64,000 bases of DNA, from NCBI GenBank assembly GCA_964036155.1, contig OZ038423.1, forward strand, positions 68,029,249 through 68,093,248, in the 5' to 3' direction. The translations under genes were made by a program, and so were the position numbers. The notes below the pieces were generated by a model, which worked only from the letters and a program-made list of their open reading frames with translations, did not search any database and was not told the origin of the DNA. This stretch comes from Diploscapter coronatus. Taxonomy: Eukaryota; Nematoda; Chromadorea; Rhabditida; Rhabditidae. Positions 36,480 to 48,500 of the stretch are shown here, piece after piece; the stretch's first letter is position 1, and each line of letters opens with the position of its first letter.

Positions 36480-38552
36480 AAATACAGAAAACTGAACAGT
36501 TAGCATCGCTTTTCCGTGAACCGTCAGTTTTCTCGTTGGACATTCCTGACTATTTCGCACACTGTATTTGTGTAGCTTTTGAGTGTTTACTCATTGTATC
36601 CCACTTATGAAATACGTGTTAGGCAATATAACGCGCAGTCACTAACGCACACCTTTCAATCATGTTATTTTGGTTCTCGTCTTTCATTTCGAGCGCGTGT
36701 GAAATTGAAATTGATTTTGGCCTTGATGAAAACAGCAGCCCCACCTTTACTCACTCGTTAGTCACATATCATTTCCTTTCTCTGCATGGTTTCAAAATAA
36801 CTTATAGAAATAGCAGGTGATCTTCATTGTTCTAGAAGGAATCTCAAACGTTTCAGTAAATTCTAGAATGTATTTTTTTCAGATGATTAACATTTTCGTT
36901 TGATCTAGTTTATTTCAGAATTATTTTTCAAACTTTTGAAAAAAATTTTCAAAGCATTTCACGCTTTATTTTTCAGCTTCTAAATTTTCTCCCTTAAACT
37001 ATTTGATTTTAGAACCATATTTTCCCTTTCTGGAACATTTTCAGCGAATTCCAGAACTTATTTTCCGCCAGAAAATGGTAATCTTATCTTATCTAGATGC
37101 TTTTTGAACCATTACACTTGTCAAAATAAAATCATTGAGCTTCCCAACTTTTGCTCTATGATTGTCTAACCTTTGCTCATGTCTTGCTTTGTTTACATCC
37201 TGTGTCCTCTATCATCTTTTTTCTCTCCCTCACATTATCGATCTCCTCCTCTATTCTCTCGTATCCTATTTCTGGTGTTTTCGATCTTTTCCACTTCTTG
37301 CTTTCCTGCTCTATTTCGTCTATTTTTGCCACATGCCGTTTTGACTCAAGGCCTTCATAAAAATCGACTTTTCATCGTTTTTTTCGCTGTCTTTCAATAG
37401 AAACTTTTATTTTTCTGGTTCAAGCAATTTCCAACGATTTTTCGAAGAAATTTTTATTTCGGTGAAATGCAGTTTTTTATGAATCAAAGTCCATTTGTTT
37501 TAAATTTTTAAATCTTGATTTTTTACTTTCCACCCAAAAATATATTGAATTTGTTATAAATTAGCATATTTCCATATTTTAAAACATGACGTGGCATGTG
37601 GCATGTAGCATGTTACGCGAAATCTCGTGACGCCACATGCACAAAATTTGGATGACTCACTCGGCGTGTATTTCAAAAGTGGCGCAACTTTCTTTCCTTA
37701 CTCTTTCATAAAAAGACGCATTTTCAAATTTCTTTCACCACACTATTTTCTTATTTTTACAAAGAATAATAAATCCCGCCCCCTTTTGAAACATTCTTTT
37801 CTCTATGGCCGAAACCCGCTATATAATTGTCGATACTAGGGGATATCATGACGTCACCGAGCTAAAACGGATATTTCGCAATATGGATCTTTGCTCGCTA
37901 TTTGCAGCAGGGCTTTATATTCGTTTTCGGGAACTTTCCTACTTCATTAAGCCATGCTTATGATAAACCAAGGTGATTTTCCCTATTTTTATCCGTTGTA
38001 TCCCGACATAACACTAATCTCTTGCGTTGCTGTATATAGTTTATAAGTTGTTCTTCCAAAGTCTACTAAATTTTTGAATCTTAAAATGTAAATTCCCTAA
38101 TTCGTATTAGTTTTCTTCTCCTCGAAAGCTAAAGTTTTGATTTTACCAAAAATTTCAGTCAATTTTTGATTTTCGTTCGACTTTTTTGTCGTGTTTATTC
38201 ATTTTCTCGATCTCTCGACCCTAATCTATGCAAAACTTTCTCAAACCTAGAAAATCTCGTTCAATATTGAAGAATAGGGCGTTGAAAACAGGCTGGCAAA
38301 AATTCCATTCCAATTCTCTCATTTTCCCGTGGTTGCCTAGCAATTCAAGCGGATCTTGTTGTTACCCTTTTCCATCACTTGCCGATTTTCCTTCCATTGC
38401 TATTCTACTTGAATAGTTCACCACTTCACCGATCATAAGTTTGAAAGTTTACCCACTTTTCCTGGAAAGAGACAGACTTTCAAACTTTTAGTCAGTGAGT
38501 AGAGCGAATTTTCAACCCTATCCCTTTCTATTCTGTTGTTCGTCTTCCAAAA
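36480..38552. other. intergenic upstream of the PH-domain gene
   Basis: No coding exon supported. Notable words: ggcatgtggcatgtagcatgtt with a GCATGTGGC/GCCACATGC inverted pair around 37590-37640, and a perfect CRE palindrome TGACGTCA at 37849-37856, about 700 bp before the PH gene start. Confidence 0.45.
37849..37856. promoter_or_regulatory. CRE-like palindrome TGACGTCA
   Basis: Perfect 8-bp CREB/ATF consensus with a TATATAA word ~30 bp upstream. It could serve the PH-domain gene. Motif only. Confidence 0.25.
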
Positions 38553-41500
38553 ATGTCACTATGCAATAGCGAGGATGCTGTCACCGTCAATTTCGATATA
38601 GGTCCGTAAATAATTGCCTATCTTCATTTTTATACCAGCCTGTTTTCCGACCTATTCTTTATCATTGGGAATTTTTTGATAAAAAATGCTGACTCTCGTC
38701 TTCTTAAAATGGTAAAAATAATATTTTTCCTTCAAAAATCGCGATTTTCTAAAAATATTGATTTTTTATATATTGTTCTGTTCAGATAACATGGACGCTC
38801 GTAAACTGAAAGAAGGCGAAATTTTGAAGTACAAGTCGGGCTTTCTGGGCGGAAAGTGGAAGAAACACTACGCCGTTCTCTTCAGCGATTCCCGATTCTG
38901 CTGGTTCGAGGATAAGGTTGGGGATTTTGTTTTATTTTTTAACTTATTTCTTCTTTAATTGTTTTCTTCAATTTCTCTTATTTTATTTATTTATTTTTTA
39001 AAATTATTAGATGGCTCAGGAACTCAAATTCCGTATTTACCCTTTTTTGTATCTCAATTACTTATTTTGGTAAATAGTGCGTAGATTCATAGTTCATTTT
39101 TTCTAGGTTGCAATATTGACTTTCTTTTCCGCCTTACTAGGTCATTCTCAGATTGAATTGGGGCCAAACTTGTTCAAATTTTTGTTATATCGATTTCTAA
39201 AGACTCAAAATTATGGAGTTTTTTGCACAAAAAATGGCCAAAACCTCGATTTTTGAGCGAAAAATCATGATTTTTAGGGAGATCGCAAGCCGAAAGGATC
39301 TGTCCTGTTGAAGGATGTCGTGCCGTACATCTGCGTTGGATTGATGACCGACAGAATGCCCACGAAGCGCCCTTCCGTTCCCGATGGCCACTCCGTGCAC
39401 CACCTCGTCGGAATCGGCATGGACCCACGGGCCGAGACCGTTCATTGGATCCTTTTCTCGTCAGATTCGGACATCGAGTGAGTTCTTCTTTGTTAGTTTA
39501 AAAATGTCAACTTTCTGTTAAAATAGTTTTAAACATTTGTAAGATCCTATATCATTAGTTTATTCAAAAGTTGAAAGCTATCTTTATTGGTGATGCTACT
39601 CAAGAGCGGATTAGAAATTGAGCGTTTTCCGAATTCCGAATAGTATGAAATATAGAAGATAACATACTTTTAAAAATCTAGACTTTTTACTTAATTTACT
39701 CTTTCAGATCGTGGTTCAACGAAATTGTGAAGACGTTGCCGAAAGTCGCGAACCCGTCCCCTCAACAGAACTCCGGCGCTCCGCCTCCAACCTATCCACA
39801 AGGACAGAACACTTCGGGAGGATACAGTAATTTTTTTTATTTTGAGAAAAACAATGCCTTGATATAAAAAGAAACTACCTATACTAATTTAAAAAAAAAA
39901 AAAACAATTTTATCTGAGATTTTAATAGAAAAAAAACTTGAAATGTTTTTAAAAATATTTTGGAGTTTGAAAAGTAAATACTTTGAAAATTTCCGCCCCC
40001 CCGACTAGGTACCCTGATGGGCCGCCCCCTGTTCAGCCGATGCAATCCGGCGGATATTCGAGTGGAGGGCCTCCGCCTTCGTACAATCAGGGTAGGGTTT
40101 TCTCTCAAAATTTTAAATATTTACCGAATTCAAATGTTGTTTTTCGATGTCTAGCCTTAAAATCCGAAATTTTGAAGCATTCGACGAATTTCAAGCTTTA
40201 GTTTTTATGACTCTAATTTGAAAAAAAGAAATAATAATCTTTATAGGTTTTAGGGAATCCAACAATTTGATTTTTTTCCAGGCTACCCCCAGCAATCGTA
40301 TCCTCAAGGAGGAGGAGGGTATCCGGGAGGCTACGCTCAGCCCACACCGACCAGTCACACAACCGTCATCGTCAGAGATGGAGGAGGAGGTCATTTTTCG
40401 TTTCATTCGTTTTAATTTTCATTTCTGTGAGATTTTTGCAAATTTTTCTTGACAGAAGCTCATCGAAAGAAGTTTCTAAAATAATTTCCTTTATTTTCCT
40501 AAAATATCGTTATTTTCTTGGAGCTTTTAGCTTAAGGAATCCCTTGTAAATAATTTGCCATCATCATTAAAATAAGAGGAAGAATTTAAAATTAAAAAAA
40601 AAGATTTCAGGCTACGGCGGAGGCTATTCTTCGGGTCTCGGATCTGGACTAATGGGGTTTGGCGGTGGAATGCTAGCCGGTTCTCTGCTCGGATACGGCC
40701 TCGGTTCGTCCTGGGGATTCGGCGGGCATCACTACGGCGGTTTCGGGCCCAGTTATGGATATGGAATGGGCGGAATGGGAGGCGGATACTATTCGGTAGG
40801 AATGTTCTTTGTTTAAAAAACTTGAAAACTTGCACTTTTAAATTATTTTTTAACTTGCATTCAAAATGTATACTTTCAAATTAAACATTTTATTTAAAAA
40901 TCCTTTACGTATGATTAAAGACAGGAGAAGTGCAATTTTATAATCATTTTCCAAAAATTAAACTTTATTCGTCATGAAAAATCCCGATTTTTGAGTTCTT
41001 TTAAATAAAATTTTGAAACCCCAGGACAACGACACCACCACGAACAACGTGACGAATAACTATTACGGGGACGGAGGCAACAACTCGTCGGTCGACCACA
41101 ATGCTGGTGCAATTGATAGCGGAGGCCACCCTGGAGATGCCAACGAAATGGGAGCATCCGATTTTGGTGGAGCATCTTATGGTGGGTTTTTCTTTTTAAT
41201 TCCATTTTAAGTTAAAATTATCATTCTTTTATTTTTGACTTGAAATAATTTGTTTTCTTTAAACTAGATTACCAAGTGAAAGACTTAGTAGAGTATATGA
41301 AAGTGGAATTTGAAATTTTGAAGTATAACTTGAAAAATATTCATTTTCAAAAATCCAGATTTCGGCGGAAACGATGGCCCCAGCTACGACATGGACGGTG
41401 GGAACTTTGAGGCTTCAGATTTTGGCGGAAACGATTTCGGAACTTCGGACTTCGGAGGAGGCGGTGAGGAAATTTACAGAATTATGTCACTTTTTAAAAA

Positions 41501-41788
41501 TAAAAAGAAAACCTCTTTTGAATTCTATTTTCAATATGCCATGATAGAAAATTTTCATAAGTTTTTTCAGCTTACTGATTTTATAATTTTTAAAAATATT
41601 TATTTTAGGTGACTTCGGCGGCGGTAAGTAAATTTACAGAATTATGCCACTCTTAAAAATAAGAAAACCTCTTGAATTTTATTTGTAATATGTCACGATA
41701 GAAAATTTTCATTTTTTTCAGCTTGTTAATTTTATAATCTTTTAAGATAGTTATTTTAGGCGATTTTGGTGGAGGCGGAGACTTCTAA
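38553..41788 (+). CDS. PH-domain protein with Gly-rich C-terminal region
   Basis: Eleven exons. Exon 1 (38553-38601, MSLCNSEDAVTVNFDI) joins in frame to exon 2 (38786-38916). An internal ATG at 38791 right after a ttcag acceptor could be an alternative start. Residues ~20-150 form a PH domain (EGEILKYKSGFLGGKWKKHY, FCWFEDK, the conserved Trp in SWFNEIVKTL), similar to membrane-associated evectin-type PH proteins. It would bind phosphoinositides, which is family inference. The rest is Pro/Gln/Gly-rich (PPPTYPQGQ, GYGGGYSSGLGSG, YGMGGMGGG), then Asn-rich, then repeats of D-F-G-G ending GGGGDF. Exon 5 (40009-40091) is in the wrong frame by one nucleotide relative to exons 4 and 6. Exon 10 is a 15-nt microexon. 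Confidence 0.75.
41464..41759 (+). repeat. tandem duplication of intron plus microexon in the PH gene
   Basis: The intron before microexon 10 (41464-41608) and the one after it (41624-41759) are near copies, sharing aaatttacagaattatg, ataagaaaacctct, gatagaaaattttcat, ttttttcagctt and ttattttagg. So intron plus a GDFGGG-encoding exon was duplicated in tandem, extending the Gly-rich tail. Confidence 0.7.
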
Positions 41789-42502
41789 TCTCGATTTTAA
41801 AGACTTTCGAAAAATTCCAATGTCAAGCAGCTTCAAATAACCACGCAAGTAGCTAGAAAACGCTATCTTCTTGTATATATCTAGTTTCTTTTACAAAAAA
41901 TATTGTATTTTCCTTACAATGCTGAGCATATTGTACATTTTTTATAAAATGAATGGAACCTTTGACTTTTTTTAAGTTAGTTTCTTTACTACACAATTCC
42001 AGCTAGTCATTTTTGCTGTACTCATGGCTAGAAATAGTGGGGTTTACCGATTTTATTTTTCTATTAATTTTTAAAGCTGGTAAACTTCGCTATATTTTAC
42101 TTCTCATTCTAAAATTGACACAAATTCCTTTGTTTAATGATTTTCTGACAGTTTTCTTTCTTTGGCAGTCTATAAATCGTTCAGTTATTTATAAATCCCG
42201 GTGCCAGTGTTAACCTATCGCAAAATACCGTATTTCGTATTTTAATCACCAAGACGAATAAATCATGTTGTGCTTTTTTAAATTTATTTCTGTGGAAATT
42301 TAGTTTTGGTCTAAACGAAAATATTTTGAAACTTGTCGACTTTTGGACATTGAGTCTCCTGTGTAAAGTTAACCGAAGTTTCTCTTTTTCACTCTCTGAC
42401 GGTAAATTGGTGAATTTATACAGGGGCTAAATTTTTAATGACCCCCAACTTTGAAAAAGAATGGCTAATTTTGTTTAAATATGCCTTAAAATTTCAGCGA
42501 AA
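41789..42502. other. intergenic between PH gene and APC10
   Basis: AT-rich spacer of 0.7 kb. It ends in a tttcag acceptor at 42492-42497, just before the APC10 start. No other feature. Confidence 0.5.
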
Positions 42503-45500
42503 ATGTCTGAAATGAACGATTCTGGAACTGAGGAGAGGAAGGAGGAATTGCGGTCGGGGAGCGGCGAATGGCGGTCAGCTATCGATAAAGTCGTCTGCCC
42601 GGGTAAAAATAGTGAATTTAGAAAAAAAAAAACCCATTTTTTGTCCAGAAAGTTACTATTTGATAAGTTTGTTTCGGATTATAAATAGCTGAATTTCAAA
42701 ATATGTATATCTTATTTCAGACAGTCTCAGGGACATTTCGAACGAGGGCTTCTGGACTCGGTCCACCTGCAAACCGGGTATTTTGAATGTTTTCTTTCTC
42801 AGGAAAACTGATGCGTAATCATTATTTTTATGCATAATGAAGGAAATGTTTTAAAACGCTTTCATGTTCATTAGCGATTAACTTTTCCCTGCACAATGAT
42901 TTCAGATCGTTAGTGGACGTGTCCAAAGAGCTATGGGTGTATGCCATTGCGCACAAAAAATATTTGTGCGCAATGACCACTTTTCAAGTATGTCATTGCG
43001 CACAAAAATTATCAAGTATGTCATTGCGCACAAAAGTGCGTCATTGCGCACAAAAGTATGTCATTGCGCACAAAAGTATGTCATTGCGCACAAAAGTATG
43101 TCATTGCGCACAAAAGTATGTCATTGCGCACAAAAAACCTGAAACAACGTTATGCCAGACAAGAAGTCAAAATATGATTGAAATCATGCATCGTTCTGAC
43201 TAAAATGATCATTTGAGTTCAAAAACGAGTAAATAGCCATGAAATAACCACAATGTATTGAAAGATGATCTTATAGGAAAAGATAATAATGAATTTAAAG
43301 GAAATGTCGCGACGTTAGAATATTAGCTACGATAATTACGACTCGGCGATTTTTATCATTTTTTAGAATTTGAATTTTTATGAATTTATGTGAATTGAAT
43401 TATCATTAATATACTCGTGCATTATGTGATTTTGGACAATTAGTAGGGACGAAGACTGATAAAACTGTTCTCCAATTTGATGGTACGTTATCTTTTAACA
43501 TTTCCTATGTCGATAAGTACTTTAATAAAAGATCATATTGTGAATTTGTAAGCTTTTAATAAATAAATGGGTTATGAAACTACTGTATTTTTGTAGCTCT
43601 TTCCCTCTAAATCTAGTGATTCTTTCCTCTTATCGCTAATCTTTTTATCCTTCTACTTTCTCACTACCACTAGTTAATTAACTAATCATCTATAATTGCC
43701 TATTAGGCGAGAAAGTGTGAAAAGGGGAGAAAGAAGAAAGATAGTATATATAGTAGTAAAAAACAGCAAAGAGAAAGTGATCTGAAATCTCGTTTGAGAT
43801 AAAGCACTGAATGTTAACCCGCGACAAGATTCACTCTCATCTAACCTTCGAGCTCTCTTCACTATTCATGTCATCTCCCGGTCATTCTCTTACTTACTTG
43901 CCTCAGGGCAGTTCATCTCCTTCATATCTCATGTATCCCAACGGCCCTCATCAGGGCCAATCTTATCTTCCCAACTCTTCTACTTCTCTCACTCTTCCAA
44001 TCTCTTATTCTCTTTCTCTTCTCTCTTCCCATTCTCTCTCTCCTTATAATCTTTCTCAACCAAATTATCATAATCTCACTTCTCCCTCTCATCCTTCCGT
44101 TTCCTTCTCTTGTCCGGCACCGTACTCCCAATACGGTGTTGTGCCAACCTCTCATCCTTCATCTTCTGTGGCAAATTCGGGCTCCAACCAGGACCCGAAT
44201 TTGTCAACATCTCCCCTTTCCTCTCTCTCATCTCTTTCTCATCTTTCCTCATCATCGTCTTCTTCTACCTCTTCTTCCCCTCATTCCTCTCCTTTTTCCT
44301 CTCCTCCGTCCTCCCCTCTTTCCATCTCCTCGATCCCACTGCCACCCGGTACGCCTCCACCTTCAGTCCCAGCTCTGACAGTGTTCCCAGCCATTCCGGT
44401 TCCATCGAAGTCCGGTAAACACCCCATCTATCAATTTAGACTCCCTGGCACCGACACGGTCTATGAATTCGCCTTCCAGTCGAAGTACAAGGACGTCTTG
44501 ACCTATGTCTGCGCCGGGTGCAAGGCTATCCCCATCACTCCTGGGAGCCGAACTGGACACACGTCTGCAAGGCATATTTTTTGGAAAATTTTCGAAAGAA
44601 CTAACGGAGTAGGTTTAGAACCAAGGTTGTTGGTGGGTACTTCGAGAAAGATCCACGGTCTCTCCCGCACGTTTGTCAGCCTCGTAAGACGGCTATCAAG
44701 GTGGCAGACAGAGTCGGATACGCGGTAAGAGCTGAAAAGCTTCATTCATCTATGATATTTTCAATTCAGTTGGTCAGGGAGATCAAGTCTGACCCAAAGA
44801 AGTTCGTTGGCCTCAACCCAAAGCAGGTTTACACGAGACAGATCAAGGAGATCAAGGATCAGGACTACGGTACATTTCAATTTAATCGTTTTTCAAAAGC
44901 AATTGAGCTGATTTAGGAAACGATACCAGTGCCGTATCCGTGAAAAGGGCCTTTGCTCGAGGAGAGTACAGTCGCCAGCGCCGCACCATCTCCCGTGCGT
45001 TGAACAGCCACCCTGGGTCGAAGGTGACCTTCGTTGCCGTCCCGGACCAATACACAGTAGATTTCTTGATCTTAATTTTTCGATAATTTTCTTAATTTAG
45101 AAGCTCGACAATGGCACCCTCTTCCTCCAGCTCAAGACAGACACGCTGCACATCTTCTTCAGAAAGGAAACTCTTGAGCTGGCTGTGAGAGCGGGACTCA
45201 ACGCACTGATCGGCGATGGCGTCCACTCGTTCCACCCCAAAGAGTTGGGTCGCAAGGCCCAACTCTATGGTCTGCATGGTGTCTGCGGAGACGCGCAGGC
45301 CAAGCCTCTCGTCTTCGCAGTTACCACAAACAAAATAAAAAAGACTTACTTTCAAATCTTTCAGACCGTATCCTTGGAGCTGCAGAAGTGTGGGGCGAAG
45401 CTGAACGAGATTGACATTGTTTTGGATTTTGAGACTGCAGCACACAACGCAGCAGAACAGGTACGTTTCCAAAGTTAAAACTGATAATTTTTGACATGTT

Positions 45501-48500
45501 TAGACGTTCGATGCTGATCATGTCGTTGGTTGCCTATTCCATTACTCAATGGCATTCGCAAGGAATGTTCAGAGGAAAGGGCTCAGTCAGTACATTGAGG
45601 AAAACAACAAAGACGAGAGCATCGACAAGTGAATTTTCCTTCGTTATTTTCAATTAAACTCATTAATTGCAGATGGCTCAAGCAGCTCAGAGCCCTGCCC
45701 TTCCTTCCCCTGACTCTGGTGCCCAAAGTCGATGCACTCAGCTCTCTGCCAGTCAAGCGGAATCACTCAGCATACAATTCTTGCAAGAAATTCATCGACT
45801 ACTACAAGGAGCAGTGGATGTCGCCAGAAATGCTCAAGAAACTCAACAAGTGGATGGTTTACGTGAATCGGACTACTAACATGGCAGAGAGCTGGCATCG
45901 ATCTCTATCAGGTAGAACTTGAAAGAACTTACAGGAGAAAATGTCATCATTTCAGCCACGGTTCGTTGTCAGCACCCGTCTTACTTCGTGCTTATCGAGA
46001 AGTTGATGGAGGAAGATGAAGCAACAAACGACTTCCTCTTCAACCGAGTCGAGGTGAAAAATTGCCCATTCCTGAACTTGTTAACGATTTTATTTACAGA
46101 ACGGCATGCCAACTAGACCTTTGCGGAAAAAAGATGCGGAAAGAAGAGACGCCGTCTACAGGGAAATGACGTCTTTCGAACAGGAAATCGCATACAGGGC
46201 CCCAACAAAGAAGCGAGTTGCAGAATATTTGGAGAAAATGAGCTGCCACATGTCGACAAAGCGTAAATGATCTCATTTTTCATTTTCCCACTTGTTTTCT
46301 TCTTTTATTCTTTTCCGTCTCTTTTCATCATTTTTCTCTACTTTCATTTTCCCATTTGTTTTCCTTTTATCTTTTTCTGTTTCTTTTTCTTCATCATTTT
46401 TTCTAATATTTCCATTTTTCATCCTTTTTCTTTCTTTTTTGTGGTGATATTTTTTGCCTAAGAAGTACCAATTTCGAACTCGCATTTTTGGGCAGGAAAT
46501 ACCGCCGCTTTTTCATGTAGTCATTCTGGGTGCTTTTAATCTATTTCTATCATTCTGGGTTTTCATTGTTCTTTGATTTCCTTCATGCTTTGTGATTATT
46601 TTTCGGGTTTTTAGTTAGATCTTTTTCTGTGATACTTTCTTGGATTTTTTTTCTTGTAAATGTTTTTTGCCTAACTTGGCCACTCGGATGACTAGGAATT
46701 TTGAAGATAGTTTTGAAAAGCAAAAAAATTCCCGAGTTGCCCTCTTCTCTTTCTTTTCAATAAAAAAAATAAAAAATCCCAATTTTTTGTCAATTGAGAA
46801 TGAGATTTTAGATGATGGAATTTTATCGAATATGCATGATAGAACTGAAATGTTGATGAAGATAAATAAATTTTGTGAAAAATCGACGTTTTTATCCATT
46901 TTGTGCGCAATGACATACTTTTGTGCGCAATGACGCACTTTTGTGCGCAATGACATACTTTTGTGCGCAATGACATACTTTGTGCGCAATGACATACTTT
47001 GTGCGCAATGACATACTCAAAAAAACTTTTGTGCGCAATGACATACTTCAAGTGTGCCATTGCGCACAAAAAATATTTGTGCGCAATGGCACACTTTTGT
47101 GCGCAATGACCGTTCCCCAAGAGCTATACTGTATCGATTTCATTTTTGATTTCAAACTATTTGGTGCATATCACATCTCTTGTTCGTGGTTATGAATAAT
47201 TCTATGACATGTTGAACCATGTCGCGCTTCGTTAACGAACATGATAGAGTACTGAAACATACCATAGAAACTGAAATTATGACAAATTTGAATTTTTTTT
47301 TTCAAAATCACCATTTTCAGGCAATGGAATCATCGAACTATTGGACGAATCGGCTGATAAGTTCTGGCAGGTATACTGTAGATTACAGTAATCCATTTGT
47401 AATGCTCGATGTTTGCAGAGCGACGGCCAGCAGCCGCATACCGTGACGATCGAGTTCCAGCGAAAGACGGACGTCTCCTTCATCATGCTCTACTTGGACT
47501 ACAAGTGCGATGAGAGCTATACGCCTAATAAGTTCGTTTTTTCCATTATCCATTTTTAAAGAATTCAAAGTTAGGATTTTTCAATTTTTATTTGGATAAG
47601 ACGGTTTTTCTGAATAAAAATTGATATAAAATTATATGTATCATTTATTACTATTATTTCATGAAAATATTCAAAGTGGTTGCATTTCTAATTTTGGAAA
47701 TTAGACTAAAACTTCTGACAAATTTCATCTTTAATTTTTCCCTTCAAATTTGCAGAATCTCTATTCATCTCGGCCCCTCCGCAATGCATCTCGATCACTG
47801 CGTCGACAAAATGTTCCAGGAGCCGCACGGGTGGCAGGTGAACATTTTTAAGAATTAAAATTTTTCAAATTATCCGGCTTCCTGATTTTTCATTTTGATG
47901 AAGCAATAAAATTTATACAGGAAGAAGAAAAACGTGACTTTTAAATGGCAGAATTAAATTTTGAATTAATTTTTTAAATTCAGTTCATCGACGTTCGCGA
48001 CAAGACGAACAAGAACCAGCCTCGTCCTTATCGCTGCATGGTCGTCCAGCTGCAGGTCGTGCAGAATCATCAAAACGGCAGGGATACGCATATTCGGTAA
48101 ATTTGCTATTTTTAAAATGAAAGTAGAAATTAAATTAAACGTTTCTAAATCATCTCATGTTCAGTGAACTTTGAAACCTATTTTCAAAATCTGATTTGAA
48201 GGAACATTTTAAATATTGATTTGATCTTGTTTATTTCATTGGCTAACAAACCACTGGCAAATTTGAAAATACACTTTGTATTTGATTATTTTTGAAACAA
48301 ATGAAAATTTTCAGTCATGTCCGAGTTGTGGGCCCCGTTGAGCAACAGTACACGGCCACTGCGCGAATCGCTGTCGGTGATCCGCTAGCGATCGATAACT
48401 ACAGGGTAATTTGTTAACTTTTCTCTAAAATAAAAGTGATAAATTCCCTTGATCCTATTTTTGGATCTTAAAACTGTTCCCTATCTGAAAATCATTTTTT

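Larger units (their letters stand above)
42935..47118 (+). mobile_element. autonomous Mutator-like (MULE) DNA transposon
   Basis: A 4,184-bp element in APC10 intron 2, flanked by the 9-bp direct duplication AAGAGCTAT (42926-42934 and 47119-47127); 9 bp is the usual MULE target-site duplication. The ends read GGGTGTATGCCATTGCGCAC and, inverted, GGGGAACGGTCATTGCGCAC. Each terminus is a ~200-bp inverted array of 20-bp repeats. Between them is one uninterrupted spliced transposase gene (43811-46270). The reading frame is open across nine exons, so the element may be recent and possibly active. It is in the same orientation as the host gene. Confidence 0.93.

Noticed and set aside
42943..43137. 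CRISPR-like array of 20-bp repeats
   Set aside because: The units are contiguous with no spacers, are mirrored at the other end of a eukaryotic transposon, and the genome is eukaryotic.
42913..43203. Open reading frames across the left 20-bp repeat array
   Set aside because: The frames exist because the 20-bp repeat lacks stops. They encode only repetitive peptides (e.g. CHCAQK) and lie in the non-coding terminus of the MULE.
46615..47120. Minus-strand open frames over the right MULE terminus
   Set aside because: Same repeat artefact, in inverse orientation. No splice context or domain.
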